From Cyclobacteriaceae bacterium (GTDB taxonomy: Bacteria; Bacteroidota; Bacteroidia; Cytophagales; Cyclobacteriaceae), in contig CANHCD010000074.1 of assembly GCA_947458795.1 (NCBI GenBank), positions 1 through 8,341 on the forward strand: a DNA stretch of 8,341 nucleotides, written 5' to 3'. Below are positions 1-7,111 of the stretch, one piece after another. The notes beneath the pieces were generated by a model. It saw nothing but the letters and a program-made list of their open reading frames with translations. It ran no database searches and was not told where the DNA came from. Each line of letters starts with the position of its first letter. The first letter of the stretch is position 1. The translations under genes were made by a program, and so were the position numbers.

Positions 1-1046
1 AGTCCCCAGCTATCAGGCAATTGCGTGATGAAGGAACCATCAATCATGTACCACAATTCCTTGTCGTTCTGAAGTTTTTCCTCCAAGATGGAATACAACA
101 CCGCCCCACTCTCTCCAACAGTGTAGCTTCCGAATTCGGTAAAGATATTCGGTTCAGTGGTATTATTTTTGGCACACATCCACTTGATATTCTTGACAAT
201 TTGATCAGCCATGTACTGGTAGTCGTAGTCAAAAAAGACGTTGGTTTTGATTGGCCAGCCCCCACCAATGTCCATGGAATCCAAACTCGGTGCTACCCGC
301 TTCAACTCCACGTATTTTTGGATAAAACGAGTCAATTCAGACCAATAATAGGCCGTGTCCTTGATGCCTGAATTGATAAAAAAGTGAAGCATTTTGAGGC
401 TCACCTGTGGATTATTCTTGATTTTCTCCTCATACAAGGAGATGATATCGTTGTAGCGAACTCCCAACCTAGAGGTATAAAATCCAAATTTGGGTTCTTC
501 ATCCGAAGCAATTCGAATTCCTACCTGAAAAGGAACGGTGACGTGTTCTAAGTAATAATCTATTTCAGTAAGGTTGTCCAAGATCGGGACGCAATTGACA
601 AAGCCATCATTAAGCAACTCAGAGATGTACTGCTTGTATTTCTCCCGTTTAAAGCCGTTGCAAATGATATAGGTATCCTTCCGGATTTTTCCTTTGGCAT
701 ACAAGCTCCGCACCAAAGGAATATCGAATGTGGATGAAGTCTCGATGTGAATGTCATTTTTTAAAGCCTCATCCAACACAAAGCTGAAGTGCGAAGATTT
801 GGTGCAATAGCAATAGGTATACTTCCCCTGGTAGTTGTGCGTCTTCATCGCATTCCCGAAGAAGGTCTTCGCATGCTGAATATTTTCCGAAATTTTGGGC
901 AAATAGGTAAGCTTCAATGGAGTACCATAGGTTTCTATGATCTCCATCAAGTTGACTCCGTTGAAGTAAAGCTGCTTGTCTTCCACTGTAAACTCTTTGG
1001 TTGGAAAATCAAAGGTTTGCTGAATCAAATCGATGTATCTATTCAT
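1..1046 (-). CDS. speA: Arginine decarboxylase, PLP-dependent, alanine-racemase fold (3' end cut off by window edge)
   Basis: Probably decarboxylates L-arginine to agmatine and CO2 in the cytosol, the first step of the agmatine route to polyamines. The window holds 348 N-terminal codons with no stop, so the C-terminal domain lies off the left edge. The fold is read from motifs in order: the PLP lysine K83 in YCYCTKSSHF, HFFINSG at 221-227 (the HxxxGS region), DIGGGWP at 259-265 (phosphate-binding glycines), and TEFGSYTV at 303-310, which aligns with the usual EPGR motif but lacks its arginine. The ATG is firmly bounded because an in-frame TAG lies directly before it; no clear Shine-Dalgarno is seen. 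The protein lacks the long N-terminal extension of E. coli SpeA and resembles the compact decarboxylases of Bacteroidota. It is divergent from an arginase, which supports arginine as substrate. Ornithine, lysine or diaminopimelate decarboxylase remain alternatives, because the substrate cannot be read from the motifs alone. Confidence 0.8.
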   Translation of the reverse strand, partial: MNRYIDLIQQTFDFPTKEFTVEDKQLYFNGVNLMEIIETYGTPLKLTYLPKISENIQHAKTFFGNAMKTHNYQGKYTYCYCTKSSHFSFVLDEALKNDIHIETSSTFDIPLVRSLYAKGKIRKDTYIICNGFKREKYKQYISELLNDGFVNCVPILDNLTEIDYYLEHVTVPFQVGIRIASDEEPKFGFYTSRLGVRYNDIISLYEEKIKNNPQVSLKMLHFFINSGIKDTAYYWSELTRFIQKYVELKRVAPSLDSMDIGGGWPIKTNVFFDYDYQYMADQIVKNIKWMCAKNNTTEPNIFTEFGSYTVGESGAVLYSILEEKLQNDKELWYMIDGSFITQLPDSWG

Positions 1047-1345
1047 CTACCAAAATGGGCTAAGGATTGTAATAAGGCTGCAAAAATTGCGCTTTTATTG
1101 ACGCTTACCAAAGTTTTGAACCACAAATTCTTAGCAGGATTTATTTTGATAAAACTCAAGTAACACTCAACCTGTTTTTTTGTCAATTAGTTAACCCGAA
1201 GCACTCCCGATTTTAACACTTTCGCAACATTCCAAAACTTGAATTTCGCTGTCCAGCATATCAAACGTAAGCCGATTACACCTCTCGGATTGTGCTCGTT
1301 TTTTCCCTAGATTTACAACTATAAAAACCCAACTATACCCTAGAG
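1047..1345. promoter_or_regulatory. Divergent intergenic region between arginine decarboxylase and arginase
   Basis: This 299-base gap separates two divergently transcribed genes, so it should hold both promoters. It is AT-rich with no credible gene of its own; the plus-strand open frame crossing its left half is the antisense shadow of the decarboxylase. On the plus side, TAGATTTA at 1308-1315 is one mismatch from the Bacteroidota -7 element TAnnTTTG. A TTG at 1290-1292 lies 15 bases before it, shorter than the usual 17-23 base spacer, so this promoter is tentative. On the minus side I found no convincing match. A direct repeat ACTCAA at 1154-1159 and 1165-1170 has an 11-base period, about one helical turn, and could be a regulator site. 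No clear attenuator, riboswitch or strong hairpin was recognised. Confidence 0.45.
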
Positions 1346-2296
1346 ATGCGTAAGATTAAATTGGTCGAAGTTCGTTCAGAAATTGCTGCAGGTACCCGAG
1401 GTGCTAGCCTAGGAGTGGATGCACTTAAGATTGCCAGCCTAGACAAAAAGTCTAATTTTTTCTCTCAGTTCGAACCTATCAGCGTACCCGATGCCAATAA
1501 TTTCCTATGGAAGGGAAACAAACATCCTTTTGCCAACTACATTGATGGAGTATATCAGGTAGTTAAAAATGTAGCCTCTACCATTGAGTCCCTCCGTTTG
1601 GAAAAGAAATTTCCTATTGTCCTAGCAGGTGACCACAGCACTGCTGCGGGAACGATCATGGGGATCAAAGGTGCCCATCCTGACAAAAGGTTGGGAGTAA
1701 TCTGGATCGATGCACATGCAGATCTGCATACCCCATACACCACTCCCTCAGGAAATATGCACGGCATGCCTCTTGCCATGGCTGCACACTTGGACAACCT
1801 AGACTGTCAAATCAATCAGCCTTCTCCAGAAACTTGTGCCTATTGGGATCGAATCAAGAAAATTGGTGGGGATTCCCCAAAAATTGATCCTAAGGATATT
1901 GTCTACATTTCGGTACGTGACACGGAGGAACCAGAAAATTCACTGATCGCGAAGTTTGGAATCCTGAATTTCACCACCGACATCGTCCGACAACTTGGAG
2001 TTTTTGAAGTTGCCAAACGTGCATTGGAACATCTAAAGGATTGTGATCAGTTGTATATTTCCTTCGATGTAGATAGCCTAGACCCTTCCATATCACTTGG
2101 AACAGGGACTCCTGTACCCAATGGATTGACTGTGGAAGAAGCCATCCAACTGAATGCTGAACTCATCAAGGACAAGCGGGTTTGCTGCTGGGAGATTGTG
2201 GAAGTAAACCCAACCCTTGACAGTGAAAATACAATGGCAGAAATTGCATTTGAAGTGCTGGAGATTACCACAAAATCGTTGGTAAATCATTTTTGA
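1346..2296 (+). CDS. Arginase (arginase/agmatinase superfamily)
   Basis: Hydrolyses L-arginine to L-ornithine and urea in the cytosol, using a binuclear manganese centre. At 316 residues it has the normal family length. All expected metal ligands are visible: H97 in GDHS, D122, H124 and D126 in DAHADLH, and D241 and D243 in SFDVDSLDP. SGNMHG at 135-140 followed by MP is the arginase substrate loop, with H139 at the proton-shuttle position, and E286 in EVNP completes the active site. These features favour arginase over agmatinase, which has a different motif after DAH and lacks the SGN loop. Residues 158-185 form an insertion containing Trp and Gly-Gly, which I associate with Bacteroidota arginases. 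The start is bounded by an in-frame TAA at 1322-1324. The gene is divergent from arginine decarboxylase, and argS follows about 200 bases downstream. A rocF or arg symbol is possible but not assigned. Confidence 0.92.
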   Translation: MRKIKLVEVRSEIAAGTRGASLGVDALKIASLDKKSNFFSQFEPISVPDANNFLWKGNKHPFANYIDGVYQVVKNVASTIESLRLEKKFPIVLAGDHSTAAGTIMGIKGAHPDKRLGVIWIDAHADLHTPYTTPSGNMHGMPLAMAAHLDNLDCQINQPSPETCAYWDRIKKIGGDSPKIDPKDIVYISVRDTEEPENSLIAKFGILNFTTDIVRQLGVFEVAKRALEHLKDCDQLYISFDVDSLDPSISLGTGTPVPNGLTVEEAIQLNAELIKDKRVCCWEIVEVNPTLDSENTMAEIAFEVLEITTKSLVNHF

Positions 2297-2336
2297 AACC
2301 ACAAAAAGTAAGTTTTGAAGCAGTCATTTGAGTACA

Positions 2337-2365
2337 GTCAAACGAGCCAGCTCAGACTTTTTTTT
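2337..2365 (+). terminator. Possible intrinsic terminator after arginase
   Basis: A short imperfect hairpin (GAG at 2344-2346 with CTC at 2351-2353 around CCAG, extended by GTC at 2337-2339 with GAC at 2355-2357 across an asymmetric internal loop) is followed directly by eight T residues at 2358-2365. The T tract is convincing but the stem is weak. If real, it ends the arginase transcript about 70 bases after its stop and separates it from argS. Confidence 0.35.
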
Positions 2366-2407
2366 GTTATTATGTACAGTGGTGCCACATATTACAAGAA
2401 GCCGTCT

Positions 2408-2415
2408 TAAATTTG
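2408..2415 (+). promoter_or_regulatory. Candidate -7 element upstream of argS
   Basis: TAAATTTG exactly matches the Bacteroidota housekeeping -7 consensus TAnnTTTG and lies in the roughly 200-base gap between arginase and argS, downstream of the putative terminator. No good TTG -33 element is found 17-23 bases upstream. A start near 2420 would give a leader of about 75 bases for the argS transcript. The rest of 2297-2497 holds nothing else recognisable; the minus-strand open frame there looks spurious. Confidence 0.3.
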
Positions 2416-2497
2416 TTACACCACAGCCAAAGGAATGCTGCTCCAAAATTTTAGAGTTGGATAGCTGACAAACTTTCGCCGGGTAAACCTCGATACC

Positions 2498-4288
2498 ATG
2501 AATTTTCAAGATTCCATCCTCAAGGGCATCCAAGATGCTTTTGCTTCCTGCTTTCAAGTAGCTATTCCTTTGGATCAGCTTAGCTTGGCCCCCACCAAAA
2601 AAGAATTTGAGGGCAGCTACACCTTCGTTGTATTTCCCTTTTTAAAGCAATCGCAACTCAGCCCTGAAGCTACTGCTACCCAACTGGGAAATTACTTAAA
2701 AACTAAGGTGGCGGCAGTGAAAGATTTCAATGTCGTCAAAGGATTTTTGAATTTGGTGGTCGCACAAGAAGAATGGATTAGCTTATTCAAACAAGTTTAT
2801 TCCTCACCTACCTTCGGGCAACTTCCAAGCAATGGTCAAAAAGTAATGGTGGAATATTCCTCCCCTAATACAAACAAACCACTCCACCTTGGTCACTTAA
2901 GAAATAATTTTTTGGGCTACTCAGTTGCTCAGCTTCTCAAAGCTTCTGGATACGAAGTTGTTAAGGCAAATTTGGTAAATGACCGCGGCATTCACATCTG
3001 CAAATCGATGGTGGCTTACCAGCACTTTGGAAATGGCGAAACACCGGCCTCATCTGGGCTCAAAGGAGATCACTTGGCGGGCAAGTATTATGTCTTATTT
3101 GACAAGCACTACAAAGACCAACAGAAAGAGCTACTAGCTACAGGACAATCTGAAGACGAAGCCAAGAAAAACGCCCCTCTCCTACTTGAAGCACAAGAAA
3201 TGCTCCGGCAATGGGAAGACCAAGAACCAGAAATCCTTGCACTATGGAATAAGATGAATGGCTGGGTGTATGCAGGTTTCAATAGCACCTACCAACGGAT
3301 GGGCGTAGACTTTGATGTCACCTACTACGAATCCAACACCTACCTACTTGGCAAGGATATCGTAGAAGAAGGCCTTTCCAAAGGCGTGTTTTTCAAAAAA
3401 GAAAACGGCTCCGTTTGGGTTGACCTCACCGAAGAAGGTCTAGACGAAAAACTTGTTTTGCGAGGAGATGGCACTTCGGTTTACATCACCCAAGACATGG
3501 GGACTGCGGATTTAAAATACCAGGATCATAAGATCAACAAATCTGTATATGTGGTTGGAAATGAGCAAGATTATCACTTCGATGTCTTGTTCAAAATCAT
3601 GCGAAAACTAGGCCGTTCCTATGGACCTGGTCTGTACCACCTCTCCTATGGCATGGTAGACCTTCCCACAGGCAAAATGAAATCCCGAGAAGGAACGGTA
3701 GTAGATGCGGATGAATTGATGGAAGAAATGGTAGCTACTGCAGCGCACCACACCAAGGAACTTGGAAAAATCGAAGGATTTACGGAGACCCAAGCAACGG
3801 AATTGTATGAAATTCTTGGAATGGGTGCCCTCAAGTACTTCTTATTGAAGGTGGATCCTAAAAAACGAATGCTTTTTAACCCACAGGAATCCATTGAATT
3901 CCAAGGCAACACAGGCCCATTCATTCAATATTCCCATGCTAGAATCGCGGCAATTTTAAGAAAAGCCGAACAAATTGGGGTGGATATTTCTGCTAAAAGT
4001 TTTGCGAACCTTACCGAGCTTGCAGAGACTGAGTCGACCCTTATTCAGCTATTGAATGATTTTGAGCGACGAATTAAAATAGCTGCTGAGGACTATTCCC
4101 CTGCCATTCTAGCGCAGTACTTATTTGACCTAGCCAAAGAGTACAATAGATTCTATGCAGAACTTCCTATATTCCATGAGAAAGACCAACAACTTCAAGC
4201 CTTTCGAGTAGCACTTTCTTTGCAAACCGCCAAAACAATCAAAAGGGGAATGAGTTTGCTAGGTATACAAGTTCCCGAACGAATGTAA
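2498..4288 (+). CDS. argS: Arginine--tRNA ligase (arginyl-tRNA synthetase)
   Basis: Charges tRNA-Arg with arginine using ATP, in the cytosol; essential for translation. At 596 residues it is typical in length. Order of parts: an N-terminal additional domain (about 1-110) that in this family contacts the tRNA D-loop; the class I catalytic core with SSPNTNKPLHLGHLRNN (121-137), whose HLGH at 130-133 is the HIGH signature; VNDRG at 160-164; GDGTSVYITQD at 323-333; and KMKSREGT at 393-400, the KMSKS-equivalent loop. The C-terminal helical anticodon-binding domain (about 470-596) includes GNTGPFIQYSHARI and ends in the typical RGMSLLGIQVPERM, so the protein is complete. The next gene begins two bases after the TAA, so argS probably leads an operon with the peroxidase and menA. 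Its position next to arginine decarboxylase and arginase groups three arginine-consuming enzymes. Confidence 0.97.
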   Translation: MNFQDSILKGIQDAFASCFQVAIPLDQLSLAPTKKEFEGSYTFVVFPFLKQSQLSPEATATQLGNYLKTKVAAVKDFNVVKGFLNLVVAQEEWISLFKQVYSSPTFGQLPSNGQKVMVEYSSPNTNKPLHLGHLRNNFLGYSVAQLLKASGYEVVKANLVNDRGIHICKSMVAYQHFGNGETPASSGLKGDHLAGKYYVLFDKHYKDQQKELLATGQSEDEAKKNAPLLLEAQEMLRQWEDQEPEILALWNKMNGWVYAGFNSTYQRMGVDFDVTYYESNTYLLGKDIVEEGLSKGVFFKKENGSVWVDLTEEGLDEKLVLRGDGTSVYITQDMGTADLKYQDHKINKSVYVVGNEQDYHFDVLFKIMRKLGRSYGPGLYHLSYGMVDLPTGKMKSREGTVVDADELMEEMVATAAHHTKELGKIEGFTETQATELYEILGMGALKYFLLKVDPKKRMLFNPQESIEFQGNTGPFIQYSHARIAAILRKAEQIGVDISAKSFANLTELAETESTLIQLLNDFERRIKIAAEDYSPAILAQYLFDLAKEYNRFYAELPIFHEKDQQLQAFRVALSLQTAKTIKRGMSLLGIQVPERM

Positions 4289-4290
4289 CT

Positions 4291-4875
4291 ATGAAAACAA
4301 TCCTATTATCTCTCAGCGTAGCCTTATTAGCTTGTGGCACGACCTTAGATCGCCCTACAGATAAGGCAGAATTACACCCCGCATACAACCAAACTATGGA
4401 AAGTTCATTTTATGACTTCAAAGTCAAAGACATCAATGGTCAAGAAGTTGACTTTTCTTCCTACAAAGGAAAGAAATTGCTCTTGGTGAATGTAGCTTCC
4501 AAGTGTGGGTACACGAAGCAATATGCGCAGCTCCAAGAATTGTATGCACAGTATGGCAAGGATATCTTGATTCTTGGATTTCCTGCAAACAACTTTGGCG
4601 GTCAGGAGCCAGGTACCAACGAGGAAATCAAAGAATTCTGCTCTACCGAATTTGGGGTTACCTTCCCCATGTTTGAAAAACTTTCAGTAAAAGGTTTTGA
4701 CAAACATCCCTTGTACCGTTGGCTGTCAGATGCTAGCCTCAATGGTTGGAATAACCAAGAGCCAAGCTGGAATTTCTGCAAGTACTTAATCAATGAAAAG
4801 GGTGAGTTAGTTAAATTCTTTCCTTCATCGGTAAAACCTATGGATGAGGAAATTTTAAGCCTTATCAAGTCCTGA
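4291..4875 (+). CDS. Glutathione peroxidase family thiol peroxidase, predicted lipoprotein
   Basis: Reduces hydrogen peroxide or organic hydroperoxides with thiol electrons; bacterial members often use thioredoxin rather than glutathione. Residues 1-14 form a short signal peptide (basic K2, hydrophobic 4-14) ending in the lipobox LLAC, with C15 as the likely lipidated cysteine. It should therefore sit in the envelope. The peroxidase domain spans about 38-194: peroxidatic C72 in NVASKCGYT (cysteine, not selenocysteine), Q105 in NNFGGQEPGTNEE, C117 in EFC as the probable resolving cysteine, and W160-N161 in WNFCKYLI; with C72 and Q105 these complete the catalytic tetrad. An additional C163 lies beside the Trp-Asn pair. 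The length of 194 equals a 160-residue domain plus leader. It starts two bases after argS and ends 13 bases before menA. A cytosolic form beginning at M36 is a less likely alternative. Confidence 0.92.
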   Translation: MKTILLSLSVALLACGTTLDRPTDKAELHPAYNQTMESSFYDFKVKDINGQEVDFSSYKGKKLLLVNVASKCGYTKQYAQLQELYAQYGKDILILGFPANNFGGQEPGTNEEIKEFCSTEFGVTFPMFEKLSVKGFDKHPLYRWLSDASLNGWNNQEPSWNFCKYLINEKGELVKFFPSSVKPMDEEILSLIKS

Positions 4876-4888
4876 TTACCCTTTTTCC

Positions 4889-5800
4889 TTGAAAAGAAGC
4901 ATTCAATCAAAAAAAGAAGCCTGGCTGCATGCAGTCAGGCTTCGTACCTTACCCTTGGCCCTAGCAAGTATTTTTGCGGGCTCTTTTTTGGCCCAATGGC
5001 AAGGAAGCTTTCGTTGGGAGGTGTTGATTTTGGCTTCATTCACCACGATATTTCTTCAGATCCTTTCCAACCTCGCAAATGATTACGGAGATAGTATTCA
5101 TGGTGCAGATTCATCTGAGCGTAAAGGTCCAATCCGAGCGGTGCAGTCTGGTGTAATTACACTTCAAGAAATGAAGCGTGCCATGATTATTTTTGGTGCT
5201 TTATCACTTCTTTCAGGAATCCTACTCATCTACATTTCAATTCAAGATTGGCAGTATTTTTTAGGGTTCTTTGCCTTAGGAATCGCTGCAATCTGGGCTG
5301 CAATTCGCTATACATCGGGTAAAAATCCGTATGGATATGCAGGATTAGGCGACATTTCGGTTTTTATATTTTTCGGATTGGTTGGGGTGTCCGGCACCTA
5401 TTTCTTGCATTCAGTACAAGCCAACCCAATGATCCTTTTAATCGCCTTGCCATTGGGAAGTTTTAGCACCGCAGTTTTGAATATCAACAACATCCGAGAT
5501 ATTGACTCAGATCGTCTCGCTGGAAAATTATCCATTCCCGTACGCATTGGACGCAAGAACGCAATTCGTTACCACTGGACATTAATTGCGCTAGGCAATC
5601 TTAGTTTGGGCTTTTTTGCATTGCTTAATCAATCGTATTTGCCGCTCCTAGCTTTTCTTGTGCTCCCATGGATGATCAGCATCAGTCAAGGAATTCAATC
5701 TGGCAGCAGCGCTGCTGAAATCGATCCCTACCTCAAAAAAATGGCTCTGGGCACTTTAATCTGGACCCTTCTTTTTGGCTTCGGTTTACTCCTGGTTTAA
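4889..5800 (+). CDS. menA: 1,4-dihydroxy-2-naphthoate polyprenyltransferase (UbiA family)
   Basis: Transfers a polyprenyl chain from its diphosphate to 1,4-dihydroxy-2-naphthoate, giving demethylmenaquinone in the inner membrane. The 303-residue protein is mostly hydrophobic, with some eight or nine likely membrane segments. Both Mg-prenyl-diphosphate motifs are present: NLANDYGDSIHGAD at 61-74 (N61, D65, D68) and NNIRDIDSD at 200-208 (D204, D208) followed by AGKLSIPVRIG. The early HAVRLRTLPLALA (14-26) is typical of MenA. The start is TTG: an in-frame TAA at 4856-4858 bounds it, no ATG or GTG lies between, and the first internal ATG falls well after the first motif. It is 13 bases after the peroxidase stop, so co-transcription is likely. 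No other menaquinone gene is in the window, and another UbiA-family aromatic substrate cannot be fully excluded. Confidence 0.92.
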   Translation: MKRSIQSKKEAWLHAVRLRTLPLALASIFAGSFLAQWQGSFRWEVLILASFTTIFLQILSNLANDYGDSIHGADSSERKGPIRAVQSGVITLQEMKRAMIIFGALSLLSGILLIYISIQDWQYFLGFFALGIAAIWAAIRYTSGKNPYGYAGLGDISVFIFFGLVGVSGTYFLHSVQANPMILLIALPLGSFSTAVLNINNIRDIDSDRLAGKLSIPVRIGRKNAIRYHWTLIALGNLSLGFFALLNQSYLPLLAFLVLPWMISISQGIQSGSSAAEIDPYLKKMALGTLIWTLLFGFGLLLV

Positions 5801-5867
5801 AAGCTGACAAAAGTCCTATTCTAGCCGTCTTATTGCAGTTAACTTGACTGAATAAACGCTAGAACTC

Positions 5868-6734
5868 ATGATTCATATCCTTGTTCCCTTTGATTTTTCA
5901 CAGATAGCCACCCATGCACTTACGTTTGCTACGAAGCTGTCCGCAACCTACTCCAAGCTTCATATCACGCTCATTCACGTGGTTGAACTCCCTTTAAATG
6001 CCAATGTAGGCACCATGGGAGGAGGAATTGACCCCCTTTCGGATTACCAAAATCAAGTTTATTTTAGGGAGCTTATCGAACTACGGAAAAAAGAGATGGA
6101 CCAACTCCAAACCAAGTTTTCATCTCCAAACTACCACTTGGAAGCCCTAGTTCAGGTTGGGAATGTTTTTCGGGAAATTTCAACTGCCATCGCGGATAAA
6201 AAGCCAGATCTTTTGGTGATGGGTTCCTCAGGAACCTCAGGATGGGAAGAGTTTTGGATAGGAAGTACCACCGAAAAAATGGTGCGAAATGCACCCTGTC
6301 CAGTCATCACGATCAAGGGGGAGACAGATCCCTCCCAACTGAAAAAAGTAGTTTTTGCAGCTTCATTTGATGAATTGGATGTGGCATTAGCCGCACGAAT
6401 CAAAAATATGCAACAGGTATTTGATGCCCAGTTTTTCTTTGTAAGCATCAATACCCCTGGGAACTTTATAACCAGTAGAACTGCTCAACATAGGCTGGAT
6501 AAATTTATCCATCGATTTAAGTTTGAGCAGGTACAGACCGAGATTTACAATTCACTTTCCGAAGAAGCTGGAATTCTTGAGTTTGCTGACGATATTGGAG
6601 CAGATTTGATTGCGATGGCAACCCATGGAAGAACAGGTATTCTCCATCTTCTTACAGGAAGCATCGCCGAGGATGTTGTAAATCACTCCAAACGACCTGT
6701 TTGGACCTTCAAGACAACACCTCAAAAAGCGTAA
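5868..6734 (+). CDS. Universal stress protein, tandem UspA domains
   Basis: A cytosolic nucleotide-binding stress protein; such proteins aid survival during starvation, hypoxia or other stress, but the biochemical role here is not determined. Two UspA domains lie in one 288-residue chain. Domain 1 (about 1-150) starts with MIHILVPFDFS, where D9 is the usual adenine-contacting acid, and ends with the ATP signature G119-xx-G122-x9-G132-S133, then APCPVITIK. Residues 41-60 form a Gly-rich loop. Domain 2 (about 158-283) has the related sequence ATHGRTGILHLLTGS at 251-265, where Ala251 replaces the first glycine, followed by RPVWTFK. Domain 1 thus keeps the complete motif and domain 2 a slightly altered one. 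The start is bounded by an in-frame TAA at 5853-5855. The 67 bases before it hold no clear promoter; the SUI1 gene follows 23 bases after the stop. Confidence 0.93.
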   Translation: MIHILVPFDFSQIATHALTFATKLSATYSKLHITLIHVVELPLNANVGTMGGGIDPLSDYQNQVYFRELIELRKKEMDQLQTKFSSPNYHLEALVQVGNVFREISTAIADKKPDLLVMGSSGTSGWEEFWIGSTTEKMVRNAPCPVITIKGETDPSQLKKVVFAASFDELDVALAARIKNMQQVFDAQFFFVSINTPGNFITSRTAQHRLDKFIHRFKFEQVQTEIYNSLSEEAGILEFADDIGADLIAMATHGRTGILHLLTGSIAEDVVNHSKRPVWTFKTTPQKA

Positions 6735-6757
6735 CTTGGTGACCGAATTCAAATTTC

Positions 6758-7111
6758 ATGAGCAAAAAAAATAACGATTGGAAAAAACGAGATGGCATTG
6801 TTTTCTCCACAGCAGATTCGTTTGATTACAATTTTGGAGAAGATGAGTCCCAAGAAACTCTCCCTCCTACCCAACAGAAACTGAAAGTACTTCTGGACAA
6901 AAAATCTAGGGCTGGTAAACAAGTAACCCTGATTGAGGGATTTTTAGGTACAGAAGAAGATTTGAAGGAACTGGGTAAGCTCCTCAAAAACAAGTGTGGC
7001 GTCGGTGGATCGACCAAGGATGGAGAAATATTGATTCAAGGTGACCATCGCGATAAAGTGGTGCAGGTCCTGATTCAGGCGGGTTATGGTGCAAAAAAGG
7101 CTGGCGGTTAA
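6758..7111 (+). CDS. SUI1/eIF1-like translation initiation factor (YciH family)
   Basis: A small cytosolic protein related to eukaryotic eIF1, which monitors start-codon choice on the small ribosomal subunit. The bacterial homologue YciH of E. coli has been proposed to act in initiation fidelity or translation inhibition under stress, so the exact role here is inference. Of 117 residues, the first 38 are charged and probably disordered. The SUI1 domain spans about 40-112: LLDKKSRAGKQVTLIEGF (45-62), then CGVGGSTKDGEILIQGDHRDK (80-100), containing the conserved Gly-Gly-Ser-x-Lys-Asp-Gly core. It lies 23 bases after the universal stress gene, and its TAA directly abuts the ATG of the hydrolase gene (TAAATG), suggesting an operon. 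The N-terminal lysines and short length are normal for the family. Confidence 0.92.
   Translation: MSKKNNDWKKRDGIVFSTADSFDYNFGEDESQETLPPTQQKLKVLLDKKSRAGKQVTLIEGFLGTEEDLKELGKLLKNKCGVGGSTKDGEILIQGDHRDKVVQVLIQAGYGAKKAGG

Noticed and set aside
21..371. Plus-strand open frame of 116 codons, and a further plus-strand frame at 789-1163
   Set aside because: Both lie largely antisense to the well-supported arginine decarboxylase reading frame on the minus strand and show no recognisable domain.
44..757. Minus-strand open frames at 44-268 and 560-757
   Set aside because: They are in another frame of the same strand as the decarboxylase, whose frame carries all the PLP motifs.
1277..1290. CCGA/TCGG inverted repeat in the divergent intergenic region
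   Set aside because: The stem is only four base pairs, with no flanking extension and no T tract; this is expected by chance.
2324..2557. Minus-strand open frame of 77 codons crossing the arginase-argS gap
   Set aside because: It overlaps the argS start, has no family features, and reads through the T tract as a lysine run; it is most likely chance.
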